24,933 bases of DNA. It comes from Microscillaceae bacterium. Its GTDB lineage: Bacteria; Bacteroidota; Bacteroidia; Cytophagales; Microscillaceae. The DNA lies in assembly GCA_003483885.1 (NCBI GenBank), contig DMXI01000136.1, positions 1 through 24,933 of the forward strand, read 5' to 3'. Positions 8,834 to 15,526 of the stretch are shown here, piece after piece; positions within the stretch are counted from its first letter, which is position 1, and each line of letters starts with the position of its first letter. A program made the position numbers and the translations under genes. The notes below the pieces were generated by a model. That model was not told the DNA's origin. It ran no database searches and worked only from the letters and a program-made list of their open reading frames with translations.

Positions 8834-9049
8834 ATGAGTAAAAAGTTTAAAATTAAAACTAACTTTCAGCAGGCACTAACCCTGAATGAAGAAGAACTTA
8901 AAGTTATAAAAGGGGGTAATCAATGCGAGGATGGTACTTGCGGGATTAATAATGGAACGGGTGATATTGATCCCTCATACTATGGACAAGCAGGGACTGT
9001 ATGTACCGACGATATTCAATGTGGTAATGGAGATCCATTTATTGGATAG
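8834..9049 (+). CDS. GG-leader precursor peptide, class I lanthipeptide-like (copy 1)
   Basis: The frame opens at 8750, but the ATG at 8834 is chosen because it aligns exactly with the start of the downstream copy. The 71-residue product has a basic leader (KKFKIKTNF), an LTLNEEEL segment and a double-glycine cleavage site (IKGG, residues 25-28). These features are seen in Bacteroidota class I lanthipeptide and 'natural product precursor' leaders. The core of 43 residues has four cysteines (31, 36, 57, 63) and Thr/Ser at 35, 42, 48, 55 and 58, so thioether rings are possible. A convergent LanC-like gene 3' of the pair supports this. Disulfide formation is the simpler alternative. No LanB dehydratase or transporter is within view. 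Confidence 0.8.
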   Translation: MSKKFKIKTNFQQALTLNEEELKVIKGGNQCEDGTCGINNGTGDIDPSYYGQAGTVCTDDIQCGNGDPFIG

Positions 9050-9109
9050 AATACTTTTGTTTAACAACATCCCACCTTACAAGTTTAAACAAAACAAATT
9101 CGATTAATT

Positions 9110-9325
9110 ATGAAAAAGAAATTTAAAATTAAAACTAACTTTCAACAGGCATTAACCTTGAATAAAGAAGAACTTAATATTATAAAAGGGGGGAAGCAAT
9201 GTGAAGATGGGACCTGTGGAATTAACGATGGAACAGGTGATATTGACCCTTCAATTTACGGAAAAGTTGGAACCGTCTGCACTAATGATATTCAATGTAG
9301 CATTGATGATTCACTTTCAGGATAG
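9110..9325 (+). CDS. GG-leader precursor peptide, class I lanthipeptide-like (copy 2)
   Basis: A second 71-residue precursor, nearly identical to copy 1 through the leader (KFKIKTNFQQALTLN, IKGG at 25-28) and the first half of the core. All four cysteines keep their places (31, 36, 57, 63), as do CEDGTCGIN and GTGDIDPS. The last eight residues differ: copy 2 is richer in serine (64, 68, 70). Conserved rings with a variable tail suggest that the product family is diversifying or that the two act as a two-peptide pair. It shares a transcript direction with copy 1, and a strong hairpin follows. It converges on the LanC gene. Confidence 0.82.
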   Translation: MKKKFKIKTNFQQALTLNKEELNIIKGGKQCEDGTCGINDGTGDIDPSIYGKVGTVCTNDIQCSIDDSLSG

Positions 9326-9354
9326 TATTTTTAAGAGATAATCTATAAAAAATT

Positions 9355-9392
9355 AGCCCTCACTTTTATAAACTTATATAATAGTGGGGGCT
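9355..9392. terminator. bidirectional terminator between precursor and LanC genes
   Basis: AGCCCTCAC (9355-9363) pairs with GTGGGGGCT (9384-9392) over 9 bp with one wobble. The plus strand continues TTATAC. The minus strand continues with a run of six T, so it can stop transcripts from both the precursor pair and lanC. Confidence 0.65.
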
Positions 9393-9422
9393 TTATACAT
9401 TAAATCTTCCAGATGGCTTGAG

Positions 9423-10652
9423 CTATAAATCAGTGAATGCGTAAAAATCCCATTCTCTCTTCTGTTTTCTGGAATTAAGAAAAATTTGTAATAATACAAT
9501 GGCAATTCCAGCTATTCCATTATGTAAAAAGATGTCGTTTTTCCAGTAATAAGTTACAGAACCATCTGCTTGATATGCTCCATGTCGGGTTTGATAATCC
9601 TGGTTTTGAGCTTTCCATTCTTGCACAAGTAATTCTAACCAATAGTCAGATGCGCTATTGAGGGCTTGTAGCTTGCTAATTTTAGTTAATTGATGAAAAA
9701 TATATCCAGTGCCTGCTAAACCATGGCAAAAAATAGATTCAATTCTGCCTTCTGATTGAGCCATACCTGAATTTTCCAACGATCTATTACTTTCAAATAA
9801 AAGGAGTTCCTGAAATTTATCCAGGTCATTTTTACGTAATACTTCAGGGATGTGCTTGGTCATCCAGCCAAGTAAAGTCAAAACACCCAAGTCGCCGTGA
9901 CACCAGTACAAAGCACTACCTTTTCGTGGACGTAAGTTCTCTAAGTCATATTCTGCCGAAAATTTGCTGATTTCACCTGATAACTCTCTTGCCCAAAACC
10001 AGTCAAACGCTCCTTGAATAGCTTTTTTGCAAGCTTCTGGGTAAATATTCAATTTATAAGCCTCGCCCAAATAGCGCATAATGCTAGCCATGCCATGAGC
10101 CATCCCAACATTTGTGGTTTTAGGATTACCATTAAGCGTCCAGTATATTTCTTGGTTATTTTGATAAGCCAGATTAAGAATACCTTCAGTCAGACTTGTT
10201 ATTTGTTGCTGCGTATTTGTATTACCAGCTAGTCTTTCTATAAAATATACACCTTTGCCAATGGCGCCGTGCATCAAATCATAGTTTCTATTAGCTAGGT
10301 CACTCATCATACTGTTAAATATCAGGTCATCCCAACCATTAAGTTGAGTAGTTATCTCTTCATCCAGGAAACCAATATTTGCCAAATGTTGTACTACCCA
10401 ACCTACACCGGCGGCACCTTTATACAGAGTAACAGTAGTTCCGCTTTGGGTGGGATTTTCTACTGCCCCGCTCAATAATTCGGCTGCTTTTTCTCCGTAC
10501 CGATCTTCTTTGGTATACAAATAATAATAAGCCAAAAACAAAGCAATGCCCGAAGCACCATTGTACAAGCCGACTTCTGTGGGGGTTTCTGCTAGGAGTT
10601 TATTGGCTATGCTTCTTACAATTTTTTCGGCCAATGTTTTTTGATTCTTCAT
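9423..10652 (-). CDS. LanC-like lanthionine cyclase
   Basis: The 409-residue product has the repeating GxxG alpha-toroid signatures of LanC proteins: GLYNGASGIALFL near the N-terminus, YKGAAGVGW, DLMHGAIGKG (Asp125, His128), GMAHGMAS (His187), WCHGDLGVL (Cys251), FCHGLAGTGY (Cys309-His310) and HNGIAGIAIVL. The Cys251/Cys309/His310 set matches the zinc ligands of NisC, and His187 and Asp125 fit its catalytic pair. Cyclases of this type add cysteine thiols to dehydrated Ser/Thr to make thioether rings. No LanB dehydratase, LanT transporter or immunity gene lies nearby, so the pathway is incomplete in this window. Its end reads WDFYAF, close to the WDFYAW end of a precursor at 18598. A zinc-site LanC-like protein with another role is possible but less likely next to the precursors. 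Confidence 0.87.
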   Translation of the reverse strand: MKNQKTLAEKIVRSIANKLLAETPTEVGLYNGASGIALFLAYYYLYTKEDRYGEKAAELLSGAVENPTQSGTTVTLYKGAAGVGWVVQHLANIGFLDEEITTQLNGWDDLIFNSMMSDLANRNYDLMHGAIGKGVYFIERLAGNTNTQQQITSLTEGILNLAYQNNQEIYWTLNGNPKTTNVGMAHGMASIMRYLGEAYKLNIYPEACKKAIQGAFDWFWARELSGEISKFSAEYDLENLRPRKGSALYWCHGDLGVLTLLGWMTKHIPEVLRKNDLDKFQELLLFESNRSLENSGMAQSEGRIESIFCHGLAGTGYIFHQLTKISKLQALNSASDYWLELLVQEWKAQNQDYQTRHGAYQADGSVTYYWKNDIFLHNGIAGIAIVLLQIFLNSRKQKREWDFYAFTDL

Positions 10653-10718
10653 AGTGTCAAAATTGGTTTAAAGCATAAATTAGCTACTTTTTGAGGAGAG
10701 CCACAATGCAAAACCTGT

Positions 10719-10739
10719 TTTGTCCCCCATTTGTCCCCC
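10719..10739. promoter_or_regulatory. direct repeat TTTGTCCCCC upstream of the lanC-like gene
   Basis: TTTGTCCCCC occurs at 10719-10728 and 10730-10739, an 11-base period. Seen from the lanC strand it reads GGGGGACAAA twice, 67-87 bases before the start. A one-turn spacing fits a regulator that binds two successive major grooves. The regulator is unknown. The intergenic region otherwise holds only the hairpin of the upstream gene. Confidence 0.45.
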
Positions 10740-10816
10740 TAAAAAATTTCTGCTTGAATGCAGGAACTTCTATTTTTGCCAATTTTTAGTAAAGCCACCC
10801 ACTGGTATAAAATAAA

Positions 10817-10854
10817 AATGGCTGGCTGCATCTTTTCGTGCACAACCAGCCATT
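10817..10854 (-). terminator. intrinsic terminator after the exported barrel-like gene
   Basis: AATGGCTGG (10817-10825) pairs perfectly with CCAGCCATT (10846-10854), with an inner TGCA/TGCA pair. On the minus strand it is followed by TTTTATTTTAT. It ends transcription of the 10876-11532 gene and separates it from the downstream lanC-like gene. Confidence 0.75.
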
Positions 10855-10875
10855 AATTATGGGGGAATAAGTTTA

Positions 10876-11532
10876 TTAATTTCTAATGATATCTTGCAGC
10901 TCTCTTAGAGGCCCTCTCTTACCAAACCATCCAAATTTAAAGGTAATCGTACCGTACTGTCCATTGAGGTTGATGGGTGAACCATCGTCCGCCGAGATAG
11001 CATTGTAAAAAGCGGTATTATAACCGCCCGTAAAGGCTACCTTCATAAACCGGGTAATGTTGACTTCTACCCCTACTTCAGGAGTGATCATGACAAACCG
11101 TTCGTCGAGAGCACTATGCCCGTCGTTGAAAAAAGAAGCGCCAGGTGTGTAAAACCGGAGCCGTCCCCAACCAAACTTGACACTGGTGGTAAAATGAATC
11201 AAGCGATGGGCTTGAATATCGTATCCTGTCCATAAACCTCCGTGTTGGGTTCTTAAACGATAATCTATGCCATTGATAGAACGGTTTACACTGGGCACGA
11301 CCATATTGGAACCATAGCCTCCAAAAAAGAAATTATTGAACATCACTGCTCCGCCGCCACCGCTAAAAACCGTAGCGGTGCCATCTAGTACACCAAAGCC
11401 CACAATGGGGCCTCCAAACCCCGTAATTCTGACATTGTCTAAACTACCAAATAAAGTAGTAGGAGAATCTTGTGCAGCCATAGGAGCACTGATACATAGA
11501 AATAGAAAAAAACTGTAAAAAAAACGTTTCAT
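10876..11532 (-). CDS. exported, barrel-like protein of unknown function
   Basis: The 218-residue product has a clear signal peptide (hydrophobic core to APMAAQ, about residue 21). The mature part is rich in glycine and aromatic residues in alternating strands (for example GFGGPIVGFGVLDGT, VKFGWGRLRFYTP, GTITFKFGWFGKRG), the pattern of a small outer-membrane beta barrel or a surface beta protein. I do not recognise a family. No catalytic motif, lipobox or type IX secretion tail is visible. It stands alone, with a strong terminator of its own and a plus-strand lipoprotein gene divergent from it, so the shared 158-base gap holds both promoters. Confidence 0.65.
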   Translation of the reverse strand: MKRFFYSFFLFLCISAPMAAQDSPTTLFGSLDNVRITGFGGPIVGFGVLDGTATVFSGGGGAVMFNNFFFGGYGSNMVVPSVNRSINGIDYRLRTQHGGLWTGYDIQAHRLIHFTTSVKFGWGRLRFYTPGASFFNDGHSALDERFVMITPEVGVEVNITRFMKVAFTGGYNTAFYNAISADDGSPINLNGQYGTITFKFGWFGKRGPLRELQDIIRN

Positions 11533-11660
11533 GGTCTCACTAATAGTTGATTATTGTTTGATTTAGCGTATAATGGGATAGACCATGTAGGAGAAAAAAG
11601 GGTTGCCTTCTTTATAGAAAATTTGCCAAGCTTGGCTTTCTTTGTATTATTGAAGCATAA

Positions 11661-11675
11661 AAGTCAAGTTGACTT
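11661..11675. promoter_or_regulatory. 15-bp palindrome just before the lipoprotein gene
   Basis: AAGTCAA-G-TTGACTT is a perfect 7-bp inverted repeat ending 15 bases before the ATG at 11691. A second 12-bp palindrome, GCCAAGCTTGGC, lies at 11625-11636. In this divergent intergenic region they may be operators or leader hairpins. No regulator is known. Confidence 0.4.
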
Positions 11676-11690
11676 CAAAATATAAAAACC

Positions 11691-12104
11691 ATGAAAATAA
11701 ATTTTAGCTATTTTGTTCTGTTTTGGATGCTCATAAGCTTGGTAGGCTGTGGCAGCAAGGAAGAAAAAGTGAGTGAAAGCATTCAATACCTTAACCAGTT
11801 TACTAGTCAAATGATGGGGAAGGTAGGTTCCAAAAGTGATTTGATTGAGGGGATAAAGGCGGGACAAGCCTTTTTGAATAGCAAGAAAGAAGTGTTTAAA
11901 AAAAAGGTAGCGCTTACCAAAAATACTAATAGAGCCCAGGTAAGCGAAAAAACCATGAAGGCTTGGCAAAAGGCAGTAGTGGTAAACCTTAAGATGGTAG
12001 AAGATCTTAAAATAAAACATGTAGGCCAAGCTTTACGTAATCCAAAACTATCCCAGGCTTTGAACAAATTGGTAAAAGATTATAGGGATATATTGCAGAA
12101 ATGA
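11691..12104 (+). CDS. small helical lipoprotein of unknown function
   Basis: The 137-residue product carries a signal peptide ending in a lipobox LVGC (Cys20), so it should be lipidated and anchored in a membrane. The mature part is basic and helical, with repeated lysines (KKEVFKKKVALTK, KMVEDLKIKHVG), and has no recognisable enzymatic motif. I do not recognise the family. It is divergent from the exported barrel-like gene and is followed by possible hairpins, so it appears to be monocistronic. Confidence 0.65.
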   Translation: MKINFSYFVLFWMLISLVGCGSKEEKVSESIQYLNQFTSQMMGKVGSKSDLIEGIKAGQAFLNSKKEVFKKKVALTKNTNRAQVSEKTMKAWQKAVVVNLKMVEDLKIKHVGQALRNPKLSQALNKLVKDYRDILQK

Positions 12105-12127
12105 TTTATATTGAATGCAGGATTAAA

Positions 12128-12182
12128 GGCAAAGTTTCGTACTAGAAGTCGAGAAGACTTTCTTTTAAAACCTGCCTTTGCC
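12128..12182 (+). terminator. possible hairpin terminator after the lipoprotein gene
   Basis: An inner stem AAGTC-GAGAA-GACTT (12146-12160) is followed by TCTTTT. An outer pair GGCAAAG (12128-12134) with CTTTGCC (12176-12182) could enclose it. It lies about 25-80 bases after the lipoprotein stop. The inner stem is short, so the call is weak. Confidence 0.4.
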
Positions 12183-12255
12183 AAAATACTTGATACCATT
12201 TGCCAGACTGGCGCTTAAATAATAATTTATCTCAACTATTAACTAACTAATTAAG

Positions 12256-12627
12256 ATGAGAGACACTCTTGAATATCTAATGGCGGTACTTATCGTAGAA
12301 GGTTTGGGTGCCGACGGAACCATTTCTGAGGATGAATTGGATCGAATTTACGATCGAGTGATTCCTCGTATTGCTCGCTCATTGGATTTTGACACCATTG
12401 CAGTACGCGATGCGTTTGAGATTTATTTCCACGAAGACTACCACAATATCCCAGATGGCGAACTAGACGACTTGGTACAAGACGCTGTAGATGCAATGGA
12501 TAAGGAATTTGAAGTGGAAGAATTGAGAGAGTTCATTAGCATTATTAAAAGTGCAACTGATTTTAATCTGTTTTCTTCTGCCAATAAGAACTATATAGAC
12601 TTTTTGCGTGAAGAATGGGAAGTATAA
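12256..12627 (+). CDS. small acidic helical protein, possibly TerB-like
   Basis: The 123-residue product is strongly acidic and cytoplasmic. It has a GADGTISEDELDRI segment near residue 18, recalling the ADGxI...E motif of TerB-like proteins and also EF-hand-type calcium loops. Helices with YFHEDYH and many Asp/Glu follow. TerB-like domains bind divalent metals; that role here is only an inference from the motif. The gene starts 151 bases after the lipoprotein and ends at a strong terminator, so it is probably a single unit. Confidence 0.6.
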   Translation: MRDTLEYLMAVLIVEGLGADGTISEDELDRIYDRVIPRIARSLDFDTIAVRDAFEIYFHEDYHNIPDGELDDLVQDAVDAMDKEFEVEELREFISIIKSATDFNLFSSANKNYIDFLREEWEV

Positions 12628-12658
12628 GGCTTTCCTAACCTGATACAGTATTATACTC

Positions 12659-12710
12659 AACTTTGATTGACGTTTACAACTTCTTTGTATTCGTTGATCA
12701 AAGTTTTTTT
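12659..12710 (+). terminator. intrinsic terminator
   Basis: AACTTTGATTGACG pairs with CGTTGATCAAAGTT over 14 bp (with wobbles) and is followed directly by a run of T to 12710. It ends the transcript of the TerB-like gene and separates it from the LRR-BRCT gene. Confidence 0.75.
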
Positions 12711-12763
12711 ATATATACCTAAGAAGGTTATCCTTTACATTGAACAGAAACAACCTAAAAACC

Positions 12764-14515
12764 ATGTATTTCAAAAATCTGAAAGAGGCGCTTCAAGACC
12801 CCGATCAAGTAACCCAACTGCGTTTAGACAATGCCTCTGTTTTTGATAATGCCATCCTGCAGTTCAAAAACCTAGAGTATTTAGAGTTCTGGGGGGATAT
12901 AAATGGTCCTTGCCTGCAAGAATTGCCGGCAGAAATTGGAATGCTTACAAAACTAAAAGGTTTAAGGTTGACATTAAATGAGTTGCGGTCGTTGCCAGAA
13001 ACCTTGATACAACTCACCAATCTGGAAGAACTTTCTTTGCTTGGGAATAAATTTACTACCCTGCCCAATTTTCTGAGTAAATTTAAGCACCTCACCAAAC
13101 TCAATTTAAGACATAACCCCTTAAAAGAGTTACCTCAGGTAATTTTAAACATGCCTGGGTTAAAATATTTAGAGTTAGGCAACACCCAATTAAAGGCGCT
13201 ACCATCAGCAATGAGTAATTTGTCTCAACTTGAGGAGTTAGTCATTGAATGGAACAATATTGAGGATATCCCTTATTTTCCTGCATTGAAAATACTCAAA
13301 TGGGGGAGTATAGAGTCGGTAGGTTATTTTTTGACAAAACTGCCTAAAAATATAGGGACGCTCACCAATTTAGAAAGATTAGATTTATATGGTAATCGCA
13401 TCACTCATTTGAATGAGGAACTAGGAAACCTTCAAAAGCTAACAACATTGCATTTGGGAAGTAATGCTTTAGATCATTTCCCAGAAGTAATTTCAAACCT
13501 ACCTAATTTACAGCGTCTAGAGCTCTCAAATAATAGAATTTCTCATTTGCCTACCGAAATTAACCAACTCAAAAATTTAGTAACGTTGTCTTTAGATAAC
13601 AACCGAATTACTGAATTGCCAGAAGAAGACTTATTAAAACTAGAAAAACTAGGGCAATTGGGCATTGCCAATAATGGAATCAAGGATAAAAAGCTTAGAC
13701 GGATGCCTTCTGTACTCAAAGGGACGGCTGGTATGCCTTATGAGACGAGGTACTTTATGTATCAGTTGGCACTGGAGTATCGAACAAGCTTTACTGTAGA
13801 AGATGTGCCATTACTTTGGGAAGCATTGTATTTTTCAACGGCATTGGTAAGAATCAAAGCACTTGGTTTTTTACACGCATTAATAGGAAGCAAAGTACCG
13901 CTGGTACTCACTGATAAGGCAGAACTAGTCTTTTTAGGCAAATTTAAGTTGAAGGTAAAGGAGGTAAGTCAGCAAATGAAAGAGCTAGGTTGGAAAATCA
14001 GCAAAAAGCATACAGCATCTACTACCCATGTGGTGATTGGTGAAAAACCAAAAATTACTTGGAACGAATTACAAGAATTAGAAGTACAGTACTGGTTTGA
14101 GGAAGACATAAGGCATTATCTTCAGGAGAACACTGATTTGTACTTGCTAAAACCTACCCAGGAAGATTATACGACGCAACTACGTAGCTTACTTTTGAGT
14201 AATGATGGAGCAAATGTAAAACTTGCTTTAGAAATGATGCAAAACGGAGGAGTGCCTCCAATTTTAATGACTGATTTGTATATGGTGGCTCATTTAGAGG
14301 AAGAGAAAAACCGAAAGTTGGCGCGTTTATTATTTACTCAAAATGCTGATAACTTAACTCTGCAATTGATTACACAAACTTATGCTTTTAATAAAGGAGA
14401 TGTAGTTACTTTAAAAGGATACTTGAAAGATATTGAAGCTAAATATCCAGCCTTGGATCTTAATATTATCAAGAAGTTTATCAAAGTGAAAAGAGAGATT
14501 GATCTTGATGAATAA
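12764..14515 (+). CDS. leucine-rich-repeat protein with BRCT-like domain
   Basis: I choose the ATG at 12764; the frame is open from a TTG at 12740. The product is 583 residues with no signal peptide. Residues about 35-305 are leucine-rich repeats of roughly 22-23 residues, with the LPxxIxxLxxLxxLxLxxN pattern (LPTEINQLKNLVTLSLDNN is typical). After a helical spacer, residues about 388-455 look like a BRCT domain: FLGKFKLK, an amphipathic helix, then a lysine-rich strand and TTHVVIGEKP, the region that often binds phosphorylated partners. A helical C-terminus (about 470-583) follows. The BRCT call is by eye and should be tested. It might act as a signalling scaffold; nothing ties it to its neighbours. 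Confidence 0.72.
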   Translation: MYFKNLKEALQDPDQVTQLRLDNASVFDNAILQFKNLEYLEFWGDINGPCLQELPAEIGMLTKLKGLRLTLNELRSLPETLIQLTNLEELSLLGNKFTTLPNFLSKFKHLTKLNLRHNPLKELPQVILNMPGLKYLELGNTQLKALPSAMSNLSQLEELVIEWNNIEDIPYFPALKILKWGSIESVGYFLTKLPKNIGTLTNLERLDLYGNRITHLNEELGNLQKLTTLHLGSNALDHFPEVISNLPNLQRLELSNNRISHLPTEINQLKNLVTLSLDNNRITELPEEDLLKLEKLGQLGIANNGIKDKKLRRMPSVLKGTAGMPYETRYFMYQLALEYRTSFTVEDVPLLWEALYFSTALVRIKALGFLHALIGSKVPLVLTDKAELVFLGKFKLKVKEVSQQMKELGWKISKKHTASTTHVVIGEKPKITWNELQELEVQYWFEEDIRHYLQENTDLYLLKPTQEDYTTQLRSLLLSNDGANVKLALEMMQNGGVPPILMTDLYMVAHLEEEKNRKLARLLFTQNADNLTLQLITQTYAFNKGDVVTLKGYLKDIEAKYPALDLNIIKKFIKVKREIDLDE

Positions 14516-14544
14516 TAATGATTCGCGGTAGCTTCAACTACATT

Positions 14545-15315
14545 TTAAGGGTTTATTTTGGAATTACATTTCTCAGCTTCATCGTATCTTCCTAGTTGCT
14601 GCAAAGTTTTCCCTTTATACAAATAAACTTGGGGAGTGTTTAAGCCAAGCCGTAGAGCAGTATCAAAACTTGCAAGTGCACTTTCAAATAAATCCATCCG
14701 ATAAGTATTCAACCCGTAATTGTACCACAGTACGGCATCGTGTGGTTTTTGCTGTACGGCTATTTCAAAATCTGCCTGAGCCAATTTGTAACGAGCGTGT
14801 TTATAGTATACCAAGGCCCGAAAAGGGCGAACCTTGTCTTTTTCATTACTTAAATAAAAAGCCATCTCCAGGTCATCTAGCGCCTGCTGATAGGTTTGAT
14901 TAAAATAATGCCCAATCCCTCTATAAAAAAAAGCTTGCCAGTGATTGCGTTGTATTTGCAATAACGCCTGACTATCCTCAATGAGACCTCTATAATTTTT
15001 TTGCTGAAAATAAATCTGAACCCGCCCCAGAAGCGTGGGTACTTCCAATGATTTCTCCTCTTCTAACAATAGTTTTGTAGTAGCAATATATTGAATGATT
15101 CTGTCAAAGTCTTGCAAGGCCTTTGCATATGACTGAAGCTTGCTTAAAATCAATCCTCTGAGGTGAAAATAACTCAAATCCTGTTCCTGAGCAGCAATGG
15201 CCTTTTCTATCCACTCTAGTGATGTTTCAAACAAGCCTGTCTGATAACATTCATAACTCATTTGGTATAACTCACGCGCAGTTTTAGGGCTTTCCATAAA
15301 TATATCATTCATCAT
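14545..15315 (-). CDS. TPR protein
   Basis: The 256-residue product is cytoplasmic with about six TPR units in the order of residues 10-250, for example LSYFHLRGLILSKLQSYAKAL, AFFYRGIGHYFNQTYQQAL and VYLYKGKTLQQLGRYDEA. It is a scaffold; no enzymatic domain is present. It is transcribed divergently from clpB and shares a 211-base gap that contains two GACA-N3-TGTC sites, so its expression may be coupled to that of the chaperone. It converges on the LRR gene with only 29 bases between stops. Two adjacent ATGs (15315, 15312) are possible starts. Confidence 0.75.
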   Translation of the reverse strand: MMNDIFMESPKTARELYQMSYECYQTGLFETSLEWIEKAIAAQEQDLSYFHLRGLILSKLQSYAKALQDFDRIIQYIATTKLLLEEEKSLEVPTLLGRVQIYFQQKNYRGLIEDSQALLQIQRNHWQAFFYRGIGHYFNQTYQQALDDLEMAFYLSNEKDKVRPFRALVYYKHARYKLAQADFEIAVQQKPHDAVLWYNYGLNTYRMDLFESALASFDTALRLGLNTPQVYLYKGKTLQQLGRYDEAEKCNSKINP

Positions 15316-15353
15316 TTTGACACGCTTAAATGAAGTGGTTTTTGAGTTTTTGT

Positions 15354-15406
15354 GACAAAATGTCGTTATTTTTTTCTTAGCACTTTAGTTTTTATGACAA
15401 TGTGTC
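15354..15406. promoter_or_regulatory. paired GACA-N3-TGTC sites in the clpB intergenic region
   Basis: GACA-AAA-TGTC (15354-15364) and GACA-ATG-TGTC (15396-15406) are 11-bp palindromes, each within a T-rich TTTTTnTGACAnnnTGTC context. Their starts are exactly 42 bases (four helical turns) apart. They lie between the divergent TPR gene and clpB. A stress regulator binding two phased sites would fit. No CIRCE element is present, and no regulator is identified. Confidence 0.5.
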
Positions 15407-15526
15407 TTGTTTTACTGCTGAAAATGAATTGGTTTCGCTTTTGATAATCATTGGGCAAATACACTAAAACAAATATCAACAATATCCAATAATATTTTTT
15501 AACGCTATAACTAAACACTTGATAAA

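Larger units (their letters stand above)
8780..9331 (+). repeat. 276-bp tandem duplication carrying a precursor gene and its 5' leader
   Basis: Two adjacent units have the same order: AACAACATCCC at 8787 and again at 9063, the start codon at 8834 and again at 9110, and closely matching coding sequence. Both offsets are exactly 276 bases. The copy therefore includes the untranslated leader as well as the gene. Divergence is mostly in the 3' end of the coding region and in the leader. The outer edges of the unit are approximate. Confidence 0.8.

Noticed and set aside
15354..15395. TTAGCACT half of a CIRCE element between the two GACA sites
   Set aside because: Only one half (TTAGCACT) is present and no inverted partner at nine bases was found, so HrcA control is not supported.
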